From: Zoogloea sp.
GTDB taxonomy: Bacteria > Pseudomonadota > Gammaproteobacteria > Burkholderiales > Rhodocyclaceae
Reading direction: 5' to 3'
Assembly (NCBI RefSeq): GCF_030157465.1
Contig: NZ_JAOAUU010000012.1
Location: forward strand, 1-64,000
Length of the DNA: 64,000 nucleotides
Position numbers and translations under genes: made by a program. How positions within the stretch are numbered: position 1 is the first letter of the stretch; every line of letters begins with the position of its first letter. Below are positions 55,954 through 64,000 of the stretch, in pieces. Under the pieces are notes generated by a model. That model saw only the letters and a list, made by a program, of their open reading frames with translations. It searched no databases and was not told the origin of the DNA.

Positions 55954-58900
55954 CTATGCGTCGCCGAGCCGCATGAGGCGCGGATTGCCGCCGCAGGCGG
56001 TGATGTTGTCGGTGATGCAGCGCTCCACGATGAGGCGTTCGATGGCATAGGCCGGCTCTGGCACAAGGAAGGGGCGGATCGGCCCACCCTGCTCCGCACA
56101 GGCGCAGCGCCAGCGGGCCGTCTCGGGTGCCGGCAAATCGGCGAGCACTGCGACGCTGTCGGAAAAGGCATCCTCGCAGCGCTCAACCCGGGCCTGCAGG
56201 GCCGGCGGCAGCATCGACAACCAGGCTTCGGCCGACTGGCCGGCCAGAACCCGCAGACGGTTGCCGGTAGCCAGCACTGCGGCAAGCTGGTGCAGCCAGG
56301 CTTCGAGACCGTCGGCAAGGCCGAGGACTGCGCCGCGGGGATAAAAACCGAGGGTGTTGGTTTCGCCGGTCGGCCCCGGCAAGGCCAGCACAAGGCCGGC
56401 CAGCGATGCCCGGCGGTAGGCTGCAAGGTGGTCGCGCAGGCGACAGCGGGCAGCCTCGTCCAGCGGCACCGCGTCGCCGAATAGCCACGCTTCCATGTCA
56501 TCAAGCGCGAAGCGCGCTGGACGCGGCAGATCCGCCAGCGGCAACGGGGCGCCACGCACGAGGCGCCGCAGGCTCAGCGGCCCGCCGGCCTTGGGACCGG
56601 TGCCGGAGAGGCCTTCGCCACCAAACGGCTGCACGCCGACAACCGCTCCAATCATGTTGCGGTTTACATACATGTTGCCCACCCGCGCACGGCCGGTGAT
56701 GTGGGCAATGGTTTCATCCACCCGGGACTGGATGCCGAGGGTGAGGCCGTAGCCTGTGGCGGCAAGCGCGTCGAGCAGATCGTCAAGATCGCAGGCGGCG
56801 TAGCGGATGACATGGAGCACCGGCCCGAAAACTTCCCGGTCGAGCTGCAATGGCGAGGCCAGTTCGATGAGCGTTGGCGCCACGAAATGTCCTTGTGCGC
56901 AGGTGTCGGGCAGGCTGCGGGTGAGCACCCGATGGCGATTGGCGCGCATGGCGTCGATGTAGGCCTCGACCCGCAGGCGCGCGGCCTTGTCGATCAGGGG
57001 GCCGATATCGGCCGAAAAATTGTCGGTGGGGCCGAGTTCAAGTTCGGCGATTGCACCGTCGAGCAGCGCAAGCACCCTGTCGGCAATGTCCTCCTGGACG
57101 CACAGGAGCCGCAACGCCGAGCAGCGCTGCCCGGCGGAATCGAAGGCGGAGGCGATCACATCGGTCACCACCTGTTCGGGCAGCGCGGTGGAGTCGACAA
57201 TCATCGCGTTGATGCCGCCGGTTTCAGCGATCAGCGGCACGTCGCCACGGACGGCGAGCTGGCGCTGGATGCCCCCCGCCACCGCCGTCGAGCCGGTAAA
57301 CAGCACTCCGGCCACGCGCGAATCGGCCACCAGAGCAGCGCCAACGTCACCGCCGCGACCGGGCAGGCACTGCAGCACGGGGCGCGGGATGCCAGCTTCG
57401 TGCAGCAGCGCGACGACCCGGTCGGCAATCAGCGGAGTCTGCCCGGCGGGCTTGGCGATCACCGGGTTGCCGGCAGCGAGCGCGGCGGCAATCTGCCCGA
57501 CGAAGATCGCCAACGGAAAATTCCACGGGCTGATCGCCACCACCACGCCAAGGGGCTGGCTGCCGGTCAGGTCGCCGGCGCGCAGGCGGGCGGCGTAGTA
57601 GCGGCAGAAATCGGCAGCCTCGCGCACTTCGCCCTGGCCGGCGGTGATCGTTTTTCCGGCTTCCCGCACCAGCAGGGCGACAAAGGCATGGCTGCGGGCT
57701 TCGAGGGCCTGGGCGGCGCGTTCGAGGGCGATGGCACGGACTTCGGCATCAACGCCAGCCCAGGTCGCCGCTGCGGCACTGGCCGCCTGCAGGGCCGCTT
57801 CGACATCGGCGGACGTGGCAAAGCGAACGCGGCCAACCACCTCGCCTTGACGCGCCGGATTGCAGATTTCGACCGAACAGCCCTCTTCGGCCACGGTTTC
57901 GGCAGCGATACGCGGGCCGACTGTCGGCACGTCGGCGCGGCTTTTTTCAAGGGCAGCAAGAAAGGCCCGGCGCACCGGCGCCGCGGCAAGGTCGAAACCC
58001 CGGCTGTTACGCCAGTCCGGATAGAGCCCGACCGGCAGCGGAACGCCCGGATGGCGGGCGCAGCCGCCAGCCAGGGCTGTATCGACCGGGTGCGTCAGCA
58101 ATTCGCCGAGCGGCACCTTCTCGTCGACGATGCGATTGACGAAGCTGGTGTTGGCGCCGTTTTCAAGCAGGCGACGAACGAGGTAGGCGAGCAGCGTCCG
58201 ATGGCTGCCAACGGGCGCATAGACGCGTACCGGCCGGCGCATGGCGGGCTCTTCGGAGGCGACAAGCTGGCGATAAAGCGCTTCGCCCATGCCGTGCAGG
58301 CACTGGAATTCGTAATCCCCCGGCCGGAAGCGACCGCCTGCTTTAAGCACCGCAGCAACCGTGTGCGCGTTGTGGGTGGCGAATTGCGGAAAGATCGCGT
58401 CGGGCGCCGCCAGCAAGCGCCGCACACACGCCAGATAGGCCAGGTCGGTGTGGGCCTTGCGGGTATAGACGGGGTAATCGACAAGGCCGTCCTGCTGGGC
58501 TCGCTTGATCTCGGTATCCCAGTAAGCGCCCTTGACGAGGCGCACCATCAGCCGACGGCGATGGCGGCGAGCCATGGCGATCAGCCAGTCGATGACGAAG
58601 GGCGCCCGCTTCTGGTAGGCCTGCACTGCAAAACCGAGGCCCGCCCAGTCGGTGAGTTCAGGATCGGCGACGAGGGCGGCAAGGACGTCGAGGGACAGCT
58701 CCAGCCGGTCGGCTTCCTCGGCGTCGATGGTGAGGCTGATGTCGTGCCCCTTGGCGAGCAGGCACAAGTGGCGCAGCCGCGGCAGCAACTCGTGCATCAC
58801 GCGCCCGCGCTGGGACCAGTGGTAGCGCGGATTAAGCGCCGACAGCTTGATGGAGATGCTGTTGCCCTTGTGTACGCCGCGCCAGGCATCGCCGATGCCG

Positions 58901-59610
58901 ATCGCGCGGATGGCGTGGGCGTAGGCGGCGGCATAGCGCTCGGCGTCATCGGCACACAGAGCGGCCTCGCCGAGCATGTCGAAAGAGTAACGGTAGTCGG
59001 CGGCAGGCTCGCCGGCCACACGTTCAAGGGCTTCCTCGATGGTTTCGCCGAGCACGAACTGCTGGCCGACCCGGCGCATCGCACACTCCATCGCCTCGCC
59101 GATCAGCCGCTCGCCGCCCCGCGCGGCAATGCGGGCCAGGGCCCCCGGCACACGGGCTGCGTCTTCGGGCGCCAGCAGGCGGCCTGTCAGGGCGAGGCTC
59201 CAGGCAGCCGCATTGACAAACAGCGAGGGGCTTTGCCCAACATGGCCCGACCAGTCCCGGTCGCGCAGCTTGTCCCGGATCAGGCGCATGCGTCCTGCGT
59301 CGTCCGGCACCCGCAGCAAGGCTTCGGCCAGGCACATGAGCGCGACGCCTTCGCTGCTGTCGAGGGAGAACTCGTTCATCAGCGCATCGACGCCGCCGGC
59401 CCGCATGCGACTCCGGCGCACCCCGGCGGCCAGGCTTTCAGCCCGCGCCGACAGCCTGGCCGCAAGCTCGGCAGGACAACGGGCTTCGTCGATCAGCGCG
59501 GCAACGCAGTCGGCCTCAGGTCGGAGACAGGCTGCTTCAACGGCCTCGCGCAAGGTGCCCAGATCTTCGTCGGAAGGCGGAAGGGGGGCAGGCTCGAAGG
59601 GAATTGACAT
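55954..59610 (-). CDS. putA: Bifunctional proline dehydrogenase / P5C dehydrogenase PutA
   Basis: A 1218-residue enzyme that oxidises proline to glutamate in two steps. The alpha domain region (about 30-130) is followed by the FAD-binding PRODH barrel (about 170-490), with MVRLVKGAYWDTEIKRAQ near 355. The ALDH module (about 520-1000) has AETGG near 797 and catalytic Cys near 834 in GQRCSALR. A C-terminal domain (about 1050-1218) caps the tunnel. The N-terminal ribbon-helix-helix repressor domain seen in E. coli PutA is missing, so this one does not regulate its own promoter that way. I use the ATG at 59610. Confidence 0.94.
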   Translation of the reverse strand: MSIPFEPAPLPPSDEDLGTLREAVEAACLRPEADCVAALIDEARCPAELAARLSARAESLAAGVRRSRMRAGGVDALMNEFSLDSSEGVALMCLAEALLRVPDDAGRMRLIRDKLRDRDWSGHVGQSPSLFVNAAAWSLALTGRLLAPEDAARVPGALARIAARGGERLIGEAMECAMRRVGQQFVLGETIEEALERVAGEPAADYRYSFDMLGEAALCADDAERYAAAYAHAIRAIGIGDAWRGVHKGNSISIKLSALNPRYHWSQRGRVMHELLPRLRHLCLLAKGHDISLTIDAEEADRLELSLDVLAALVADPELTDWAGLGFAVQAYQKRAPFVIDWLIAMARRHRRRLMVRLVKGAYWDTEIKRAQQDGLVDYPVYTRKAHTDLAYLACVRRLLAAPDAIFPQFATHNAHTVAAVLKAGGRFRPGDYEFQCLHGMGEALYRQLVASEEPAMRRPVRVYAPVGSHRTLLAYLVRRLLENGANTSFVNRIVDEKVPLGELLTHPVDTALAGGCARHPGVPLPVGLYPDWRNSRGFDLAAAPVRRAFLAALEKSRADVPTVGPRIAAETVAEEGCSVEICNPARQGEVVGRVRFATSADVEAALQAASAAAATWAGVDAEVRAIALERAAQALEARSHAFVALLVREAGKTITAGQGEVREAADFCRYYAARLRAGDLTGSQPLGVVVAISPWNFPLAIFVGQIAAALAAGNPVIAKPAGQTPLIADRVVALLHEAGIPRPVLQCLPGRGGDVGAALVADSRVAGVLFTGSTAVAGGIQRQLAVRGDVPLIAETGGINAMIVDSTALPEQVVTDVIASAFDSAGQRCSALRLLCVQEDIADRVLALLDGAIAELELGPTDNFSADIGPLIDKAARLRVEAYIDAMRANRHRVLTRSLPDTCAQGHFVAPTLIELASPLQLDREVFGPVLHVIRYAACDLDDLLDALAATGYGLTLGIQSRVDETIAHITGRARVGNMYVNRNMIGAVVGVQPFGGEGLSGTGPKAGGPLSLRRLVRGAPLPLADLPRPARFALDDMEAWLFGDAVPLDEAARCRLRDHLAAYRRASLAGLVLALPGPTGETNTLGFYPRGAVLGLADGLEAWLHQLAAVLATGNRLRVLAGQSAEAWLSMLPPALQARVERCEDAFSDSVAVLADLPAPETARWRCACAEQGGPIRPFLVPEPAYAIERLIVERCITDNITACGGNPRLMRLGDA

Positions 59611-59683
59611 GGCTTCACCAGACGTTAGCAGCACAAGCTGTCAGGTTCGACCATGCTGGATGAAAACGATTCAAACTTGAAGC

Positions 59684-59729
59684 GTCCGGGCAAGGGGCCG
59701 GCAGGAAGCACGGCCCGACCAGCCCGGAC
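59684..59729. terminator. Nested hairpin downstream of fbp
   Basis: GTCCGGGC (59684-59691) pairs with GCCCGGAC (59722-59729), and inside it GGGCCG (59695-59700) pairs with CGGCCC (59711-59716). It lies 13 bases past the fbp stop, between fbp and putA. There is no clear T-run, so it may be a terminator or an mRNA stabiliser. Confidence 0.55.
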
Positions 59730-59741
59730 GAAGGCCGGAAA

Positions 59742-60743
59742 TCAGCCCTCGTTGTGGTAGCGGGTCACCCGCTCGACTTCGTTCTTCGAACCCAGAACAA
59801 CCGGCACGCGCTGGTGCAGTTTGGTCGGCTGGATGGAAAGAATGCGCTCGCGCCCTGTGGTGGCGGCGCCGCCGGCAGCCTCGACGATCATGGCCATCGG
59901 GTTGGCTTCATACATCAGGCGCAGCTTGCCGCCCTGGGCCTGCATCTTGCTGTCCATCGGGTACATGAAAACGCCACCGCGGGTCAGGATGCGATGCACG
60001 TCGGCAACCATCGAGGCGACCCAGCGCATGTTGAAATCACGCTCGCGGGGGCCTTCCTTGCCGGCCTGCAGCTCACTGATGTAGCGCTGCACCGGCGGCT
60101 CCCAGTAGCGCTGGTTGGAAGCATTGATGGCGTATTCCTTGGTGTCCTCGGGAATCGTCATGTTGGGATGGGTGTAGATGAAGCTGCCCATCTCGCGATC
60201 CAGCGTGAAGCCATGCACGCCGTCGCCAACGGTAAGGACCAGCTGGGTGGCCGGGCCGTACACTGAATAGCCTGCCGCCACCTGGGAAGTACCCGGCTGC
60301 ATGAAATCGGCCTCGGTGGGCACCGCATTGCCCTCGGGGCACTTGAGCACCGAGAAAATGGTGCCAACGGAAATATTCACGTCGATGTTGGATGAACCGT
60401 CGAGGGGATCGAACAGCAGCAGGAAGCCGCCTCGCGGATAGTCGCTGGGGATCGGGCGGATTTCCTCGACCTCCTCGGAGGCCATCGCCGCCAGATGGCC
60501 GCCCCATTCGTTGGCCTGGATCAGGATGTCGTTGGCGATGACGTCGAGCTTCTTCTGGGCTTCACCCTGCACGTTGTCGCTGCCGGCCTCGCCGAGCACA
60601 TCGGCCAGGGCGCCTTTAGACACGTTGACTGCAATGGCCTTGACGGCCCGGGCGACGACTTCCATCAACAGGCGCAAATCGGCGCCCATCAGGCCCTTGC
60701 GCTGTTGTTCGATAAGGAATTGGGTGAGCGTGACTCGACGCAT
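59742..60743 (-). CDS. fbp: Class I fructose-1,6-bisphosphatase
   Basis: A 333-residue enzyme of gluconeogenesis. The metal-binding motif is [11 protein letters not shown], with EEVEE upstream and the substrate-binding region [24 protein letters not shown] closes the active site. The length matches the family. No Calvin-cycle gene is nearby, so a gluconeogenic role is the simpler reading. It is divergent from dadA with a 135-base gap. Confidence 0.97.
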   Translation of the reverse strand: MRRVTLTQFLIEQQRKGLMGADLRLLMEVVARAVKAIAVNVSKGALADVLGEAGSDNVQGEAQKKLDVIANDILIQANEWGGHLAAMASEEVEEIRPIPSDYPRGGFLLLFDPLDGSSNIDVNISVGTIFSVLKCPEGNAVPTEADFMQPGTSQVAAGYSVYGPATQLVLTVGDGVHGFTLDREMGSFIYTHPNMTIPEDTKEYAINASNQRYWEPPVQRYISELQAGKEGPRERDFNMRWVASMVADVHRILTRGGVFMYPMDSKMQAQGGKLRLMYEANPMAMIVEAAGGAATTGRERILSIQPTKLHQRVPVVLGSKNEVERVTRYHNEG

Positions 60744-60878
60744 GACTCGGATCTCCGGGATAACCTCTAAAAGTGAAGATTATCGCCCGGATCGCGAGCT
60801 TTCGTCGTTTATGATTGCGGGCTCGATTGAAAAGCGGCGGATCCGCCGCCCCATCCGGAGCACTTTTCCCAAGGCATC

Positions 60879-62195
60879 ATGGAAGTTCTGGTCATCGGCG
60901 CCGGCCTCGCTGGCGTCACAAGCGCCTGGTATCTCGCCCAGGCCGGCTGCAGCGTAACGGTCGTAGACCGCCAGCCCGGTCCGGGCCTGGAAACCAGCTT
61001 TGCCAACGGCGGACAAATCTCCGTCAGCCATCCCGAACCCTGGGCCAACCCGTCGGCCCCCGCCACCGTGCTGCGCTGGCTGGGCCGCGAGGATGCACCG
61101 CTGCTGTTCCGGCTCCGTGCCGATGCCGCCCAGTGGCACTGGGCGGCATCCTTCCTGCGCGAATGCCTGCCCGGACGAACCGCCCGCAATACCGCTGCCA
61201 TCGCCCACCTGGCCGCCTACAGCCGCCTCGAACTGCGAGCCTTGCGCGCCGCCACCGGCATCGAGTACGAATCCCGCGAAGGCGGCATCCTCCATCTTTT
61301 TGAAACCCCCCGCGAATTCGCCCACCTGCCCGCCAAGCTAAGGCTGCTACAGGATTTCGGCATCGCCGGCCGCATCCTCGATCCCGACCAGACCATCGCC
61401 GTCGAGCCCGCCCTCGCTACGCTGCGCCCGCGCCTGGCCGGCTCGCTCCACGGACTTGACGACGAAACCGGCAACGCCCACCTGTTCTGCACAGCACTGG
61501 CCCAGAAGGCACAGGAGGCCGGGGTTAACTTTTACCTGAACAACCGCGTTTATGATTTCGATGTCGTCCATGGAAAAATCATGGGCGTGCGCGTATTTGA
61601 TGGAGAAAACCGCGCTGGCGTCATGCGTGCCGACGCCGTCGTGCTGGCAGCGGGAAGCTACAGCCCCCTCCTCGCCCGTCAGCTCGGAATAGAACTCCCG
61701 ATCTACCCGGTCAAGGGCTATTCGATCACCGTACCGATTCTCGACGAGGCGCGGGCCCCGCACCTGAGCCTGACCGACGAATCACGTCGCGTGGTCTGCT
61801 CCCGGCTCGGCAGCCACTTGCGGGTGGCAGGCACTGCAGAACTCGTCGGCTACAACCTTTCACCCAATCCGGCCCGCGGCGCAGCAATCATGGACTGGCT
61901 TGAGGATCACCTGCCGGGCGTTGCCGATCTCTCCGGCGCCGAACACTGGTGCGGCCTGCGTCCAGCCACACCGAGCAATGTCCCCCTGATCGGGCGGACC
62001 CGCATTGCCAACCTGTTCCTCAATACCGGCCACGGCACCCTGGGATGGACCCTCGCCTGCGGCTCCGGCAAGGCGATTTCCGACATCATCACCGGACAAC
62101 GCCCCAAACCGGACTTCCCCTTCCTTGGCCCGGGCCCACGCTGGTCGCCAGGCCGTGCTCAGCTTTCAGCTGTTTCCTCGAATAAAACGCGGTAA
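60879..62195 (+). CDS. dadA: D-amino acid dehydrogenase small subunit (DadA)
   Basis: A 438-residue FAD-dependent oxidoreductase of the DAO family. The Rossmann motif is VIGAGLAGVTSAWYLAQAG, the SFANGGQISVSHPEPWANP region is typical of DadA, and the C-terminal FAD segment has LNTGHGTLGWTLACGSGK. It oxidises D-amino acids such as D-Ala at the inner membrane, passing electrons to quinone. AAGG precedes the ATG. No alanine racemase gene (dadX) is next to it. Its 3' end overlaps the convergent PilZ gene by 37 bases. Confidence 0.93.
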   Translation: MEVLVIGAGLAGVTSAWYLAQAGCSVTVVDRQPGPGLETSFANGGQISVSHPEPWANPSAPATVLRWLGREDAPLLFRLRADAAQWHWAASFLRECLPGRTARNTAAIAHLAAYSRLELRALRAATGIEYESREGGILHLFETPREFAHLPAKLRLLQDFGIAGRILDPDQTIAVEPALATLRPRLAGSLHGLDDETGNAHLFCTALAQKAQEAGVNFYLNNRVYDFDVVHGKIMGVRVFDGENRAGVMRADAVVLAAGSYSPLLARQLGIELPIYPVKGYSITVPILDEARAPHLSLTDESRRVVCSRLGSHLRVAGTAELVGYNLSPNPARGAAIMDWLEDHLPGVADLSGAEHWCGLRPATPSNVPLIGRTRIANLFLNTGHGTLGWTLACGSGKAISDIITGQRPKPDFPFLGPGPRWSPGRAQLSAVSSNKTR

Positions 62196-63040
62196 ACAAA
62201 GGCAGACAAAACCACCTGCTCGGCATGGGACAGTTCGTCAAACTGAACTCCGTGGTTAACCAACGGTTCCTCGCCTTCCTGGCGCGCACCGGAATGTACC
62301 GAGCGCAGCAGCGCCGGAATCGTCAGGTATTGCTCGACATCGCTGACCACAACGCGGAACTTGATCGAGATTTTTTCATCCTTGACGCCGATCGGAGCCT
62401 TGGCAGTCAGCATCGCGCCGCCGGTACTCAGATCCACCAGCGAAGCAGCATGCGGACGGCCATCCGCACCGGTCACAGCGCAGATCAGATTGACCCGCGC
62501 CCGCGCCCCGCGACGCACGACCAGCCCGCGCACCTGGGCCGGGTAGCTCAGGTGCAGATGGGGAAACGGAACATTGGCCACCTTGTAGATTGTCGTCCCG
62601 AAGGCATAGACGCTTTTGCCCGAGAACATCCTCACGACAAACCCCTGCCCTTCACGCATAAGCAGAACCTTGCCATCCTGGGTCGGCGTCGAAACGATGA
62701 CGCTCTTGCCTTTCAGATAGCCGATGAGCTTGACGTAGTAGCGCGCCTGCCCGGCATCCCCCTGAGCCTGTAGCTGCAGGGTGTCCCCGATATCGAGCCT
62801 GATCTCGTCGAAACCACACTGGTCATCGGCCGGCTTCTCGCCACTATCCGTGGTGTTGAGACGCGTATCGCTGATCGGAAGCTTGCGAAAAAGCCCCCTC
62901 TCCATCAGCGCCTTCTTCTGGCTTTCGGTTTCGACCACGACCCCACGCGCCAACAGGAGCTGCTTCCTGTCGTCATAGAGCGCCCATGGCACGGGCCTGC
63001 CGATTTCGACTTCGCCGCTATTGACTCGTACAAAAGACAT
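62159..63040 (-). CDS. PilZ domain c-di-GMP receptor (YcgR-like layout)
   Basis: A 293-residue protein. Residues 1-60 resemble the small accessory domain seen in HD-GYP proteins of this window (GRPVPWALYDDRKQLLLARG). A beta-rich YcgR-like domain spans about 78-170. A C-terminal PilZ domain (about 171-285) has R176xxxR180 in VRRGARAR and D203LSTGG208, the complete c-di-GMP-binding signature. It should sense c-di-GMP and act on motility or surface behaviour. The start is ATG 63040. The stop lies inside the dadA gene on the other strand. Confidence 0.9.
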   Translation of the reverse strand: MSFVRVNSGEVEIGRPVPWALYDDRKQLLLARGVVVETESQKKALMERGLFRKLPISDTRLNTTDSGEKPADDQCGFDEIRLDIGDTLQLQAQGDAGQARYYVKLIGYLKGKSVIVSTPTQDGKVLLMREGQGFVVRMFSGKSVYAFGTTIYKVANVPFPHLHLSYPAQVRGLVVRRGARARVNLICAVTGADGRPHAASLVDLSTGGAMLTAKAPIGVKDEKISIKFRVVVSDVEQYLTIPALLRSVHSGARQEGEEPLVNHGVQFDELSHAEQVVLSAFVYRVLFEETAES

Positions 63041-63257
63041 CACCCGCCCGCCATGTGAACACAAGTGAGCGGGATATCGTCATTACTGAGCACGACTTGA
63101 GGTATTAATTTTTTACGGAGGGAGAGACGGCCAGGCAAGACCGCGCCTCAGCATGTCGGCAGCCGAAGATGAAACTCGACTGGAGTGACCGAGCCTCCGG
63201 ACTGGCCGCGGCAGCGCAGCGCAGCGCAGCGCCGCCGACCTTGGGGCTCAGCCGAAA
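63041..63257. other. Intergenic region with short GCAGC tandem repeat
   Basis: This 217-base gap precedes the PilZ gene on the minus strand and follows the hemerythrin stop. It contains GCAGC four times in tandem (63211-63230). I see no gene. Confidence 0.6.
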
Positions 63258-63767
63258 TCAGGCGGTCTGGGCCGCAGCCGATTCAGTCTGGGACAACTCT
63301 GGAGTCGCCGGCGGAGTGCAACAGGCGGACGAAGCGTCCTCGCACCCGGCAGTCGGCGAACTGCGGATTTCGCCGGTTGCGGTGTCAAATCCGATTGATT
63401 CGATATAGGACGACAAAGCGGCGTCCATCGTCGCCACATGATTGTCGAACCATAGCGGCATCTCCTGGATCAGCTGCCGGCCAATCGCCGCATCCCCCCG
63501 CTCCATGCGCTTGCGTACGTCCCGGCACACGGCAAGCACACGGTCATGCTCCGCCTTATGGCACCCAGGGAAACCGATTTTCGCCATCCAGGCATTTTCC
63601 TGCTCGAAGTGCTCGACGGAGTGCTCGATGAAAGCATCCATCGCAACCAGCAACTCAGCCCCCGACACGTTCAACAGCCGATTGTAAGCATCGACAAATT
63701 CAACGTGGGTCTTGTCCATCGGCTCGAGACCGAGAGCGAGTTTGTCACTCCATTCCATGGCAGCCAT
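63258..63767 (-). CDS. Bacteriohemerythrin
   Basis: A 169-residue non-haem di-iron O2-binding protein. All ligand positions are present with the family spacing: His21, His53, Glu57, His70, His74, His110 and Asp115. The N-terminus MEWSDKLALGLEPMD is typical. A C-terminal tail (about 130-169) carries three Cys (GCEDASSACC), which is not part of the fold. ATG 63767 has GAGG nine bases upstream; ATG 63758 is an alternative. Such proteins deliver or sense oxygen in the cytoplasm. Confidence 0.94.
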   Translation of the reverse strand: MAAMEWSDKLALGLEPMDKTHVEFVDAYNRLLNVSGAELLVAMDAFIEHSVEHFEQENAWMAKIGFPGCHKAEHDRVLAVCRDVRKRMERGDAAIGRQLIQEMPLWFDNHVATMDAALSSYIESIGFDTATGEIRSSPTAGCEDASSACCTPPATPELSQTESAAAQTA

Positions 63768-63864
63768 ACTGAAAAACCTCAAAGCTTGAATAACGAATGA
63801 CTCTACGCCAGCAGCCACACCCTGCTCCCTGAGCAAGATCAAGCACCGGCAGCCCGAGTCGAAA

Positions 63865-64000
63865 TTATTTGACGAGTTTCAAGTGGCTTCGGCCGCCCTT
63901 GGGTGGCTCCGGCGACTCATCAGGAAGGTCGGCAGGCTGCGGAGCAAAACCCACCGATGTCGCATCAGATTCGGAGTCCTCCCCTCCCTGCTCGACGGCG
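63865..64000 (-). CDS. Partial C-terminus of an unidentified protein
   Basis: The minus strand reads open from the window end to a TAA at 63865-63867, giving 45 residues that begin AVEQGGEDSESDATSVG and end GRSHLKLVK. The segment is acidic and Pro-rich, then basic at the tip, like a flexible C-terminal tail. No domain can be recognised. It lies upstream of the hemerythrin gene on the same strand, 97 bases away. Confidence 0.55.
   Translation of the reverse strand, partial: AVEQGGEDSESDATSVGFAPQPADLPDESPEPPKGGRSHLKLVK

Noticed and set aside
56701-59607. Open frame of about 970 codons antisense to putA
   Set aside because: PutA motifs are complete on the minus strand; the antisense product has no recognisable domain.

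Overview
The window is high-GC DNA with dense genes, short gaps and many ATGA or GTGA start/stop overlaps. The gene content points to a betaproteobacterium: a classical betaproteobacterial porin, a class I PHA-synthase-like enzyme, PutA without its DNA-binding domain, and an unusually large set of c-di-GMP and two-component genes. I infer Rhodocyclales (Azoarcus/Thauera-like), but nothing in the window fixes the genus. I saw no tRNA, rRNA, CRISPR array, insertion sequence or phage gene.

Layout. 1-762 carries no gene and holds three copies of a structured intergenic repeat. 763-8015 is a TetR regulator divergent from a four-gene export system (outer-membrane factor lipoprotein, HlyD adaptor, double-ATPase/permease fusion, second permease), followed by a PhaC-like synthase (8053-9891). 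Then come an MFS transporter and a 1560-residue hybrid histidine kinase (minus strand), a SulP permease and an EF-G-like GTPase (plus), a thioredoxin/TPR protein, and a minus-strand crcB-hrpA-DUF4870 group.

26430-39769 is a signalling island of two convergent operons. The plus-strand operon has a response regulator with a dead EAL domain, a stand-alone 104-residue domain, an HDOD protein, a soluble PAS kinase and a REC-HD-GYP phosphodiesterase. The minus-strand operon has a TonB-dependent receptor, a YfiR-like periplasmic protein, a hybrid kinase with HPt, and a REC-PAS-GGDEF(degenerate)-EAL protein. After glnS, a third cassette (42054-46116) couples a GGDQF/EAL membrane protein to an outer-membrane barrel and a small PstS-like periplasmic protein. 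All c-di-GMP enzymes in the window look degradative (one HD-GYP, two intact EALs) and no intact GGDEF signature is present. A PilZ receptor sits at 62159-63040.

46252-50071 is housekeeping: a membrane-anchored NTF2-like protein, rplU-rpmA with a clear sigma-70 promoter and terminator, obgE and proB. Minus-strand genes then follow: porin, monohaem cytochrome c, a DUF255 thioredoxin-domain protein, tamA, putA and fbp. The window ends with dadA, the PilZ protein, a bacteriohemerythrin and the C-terminal end of an unidentified gene running off the edge.
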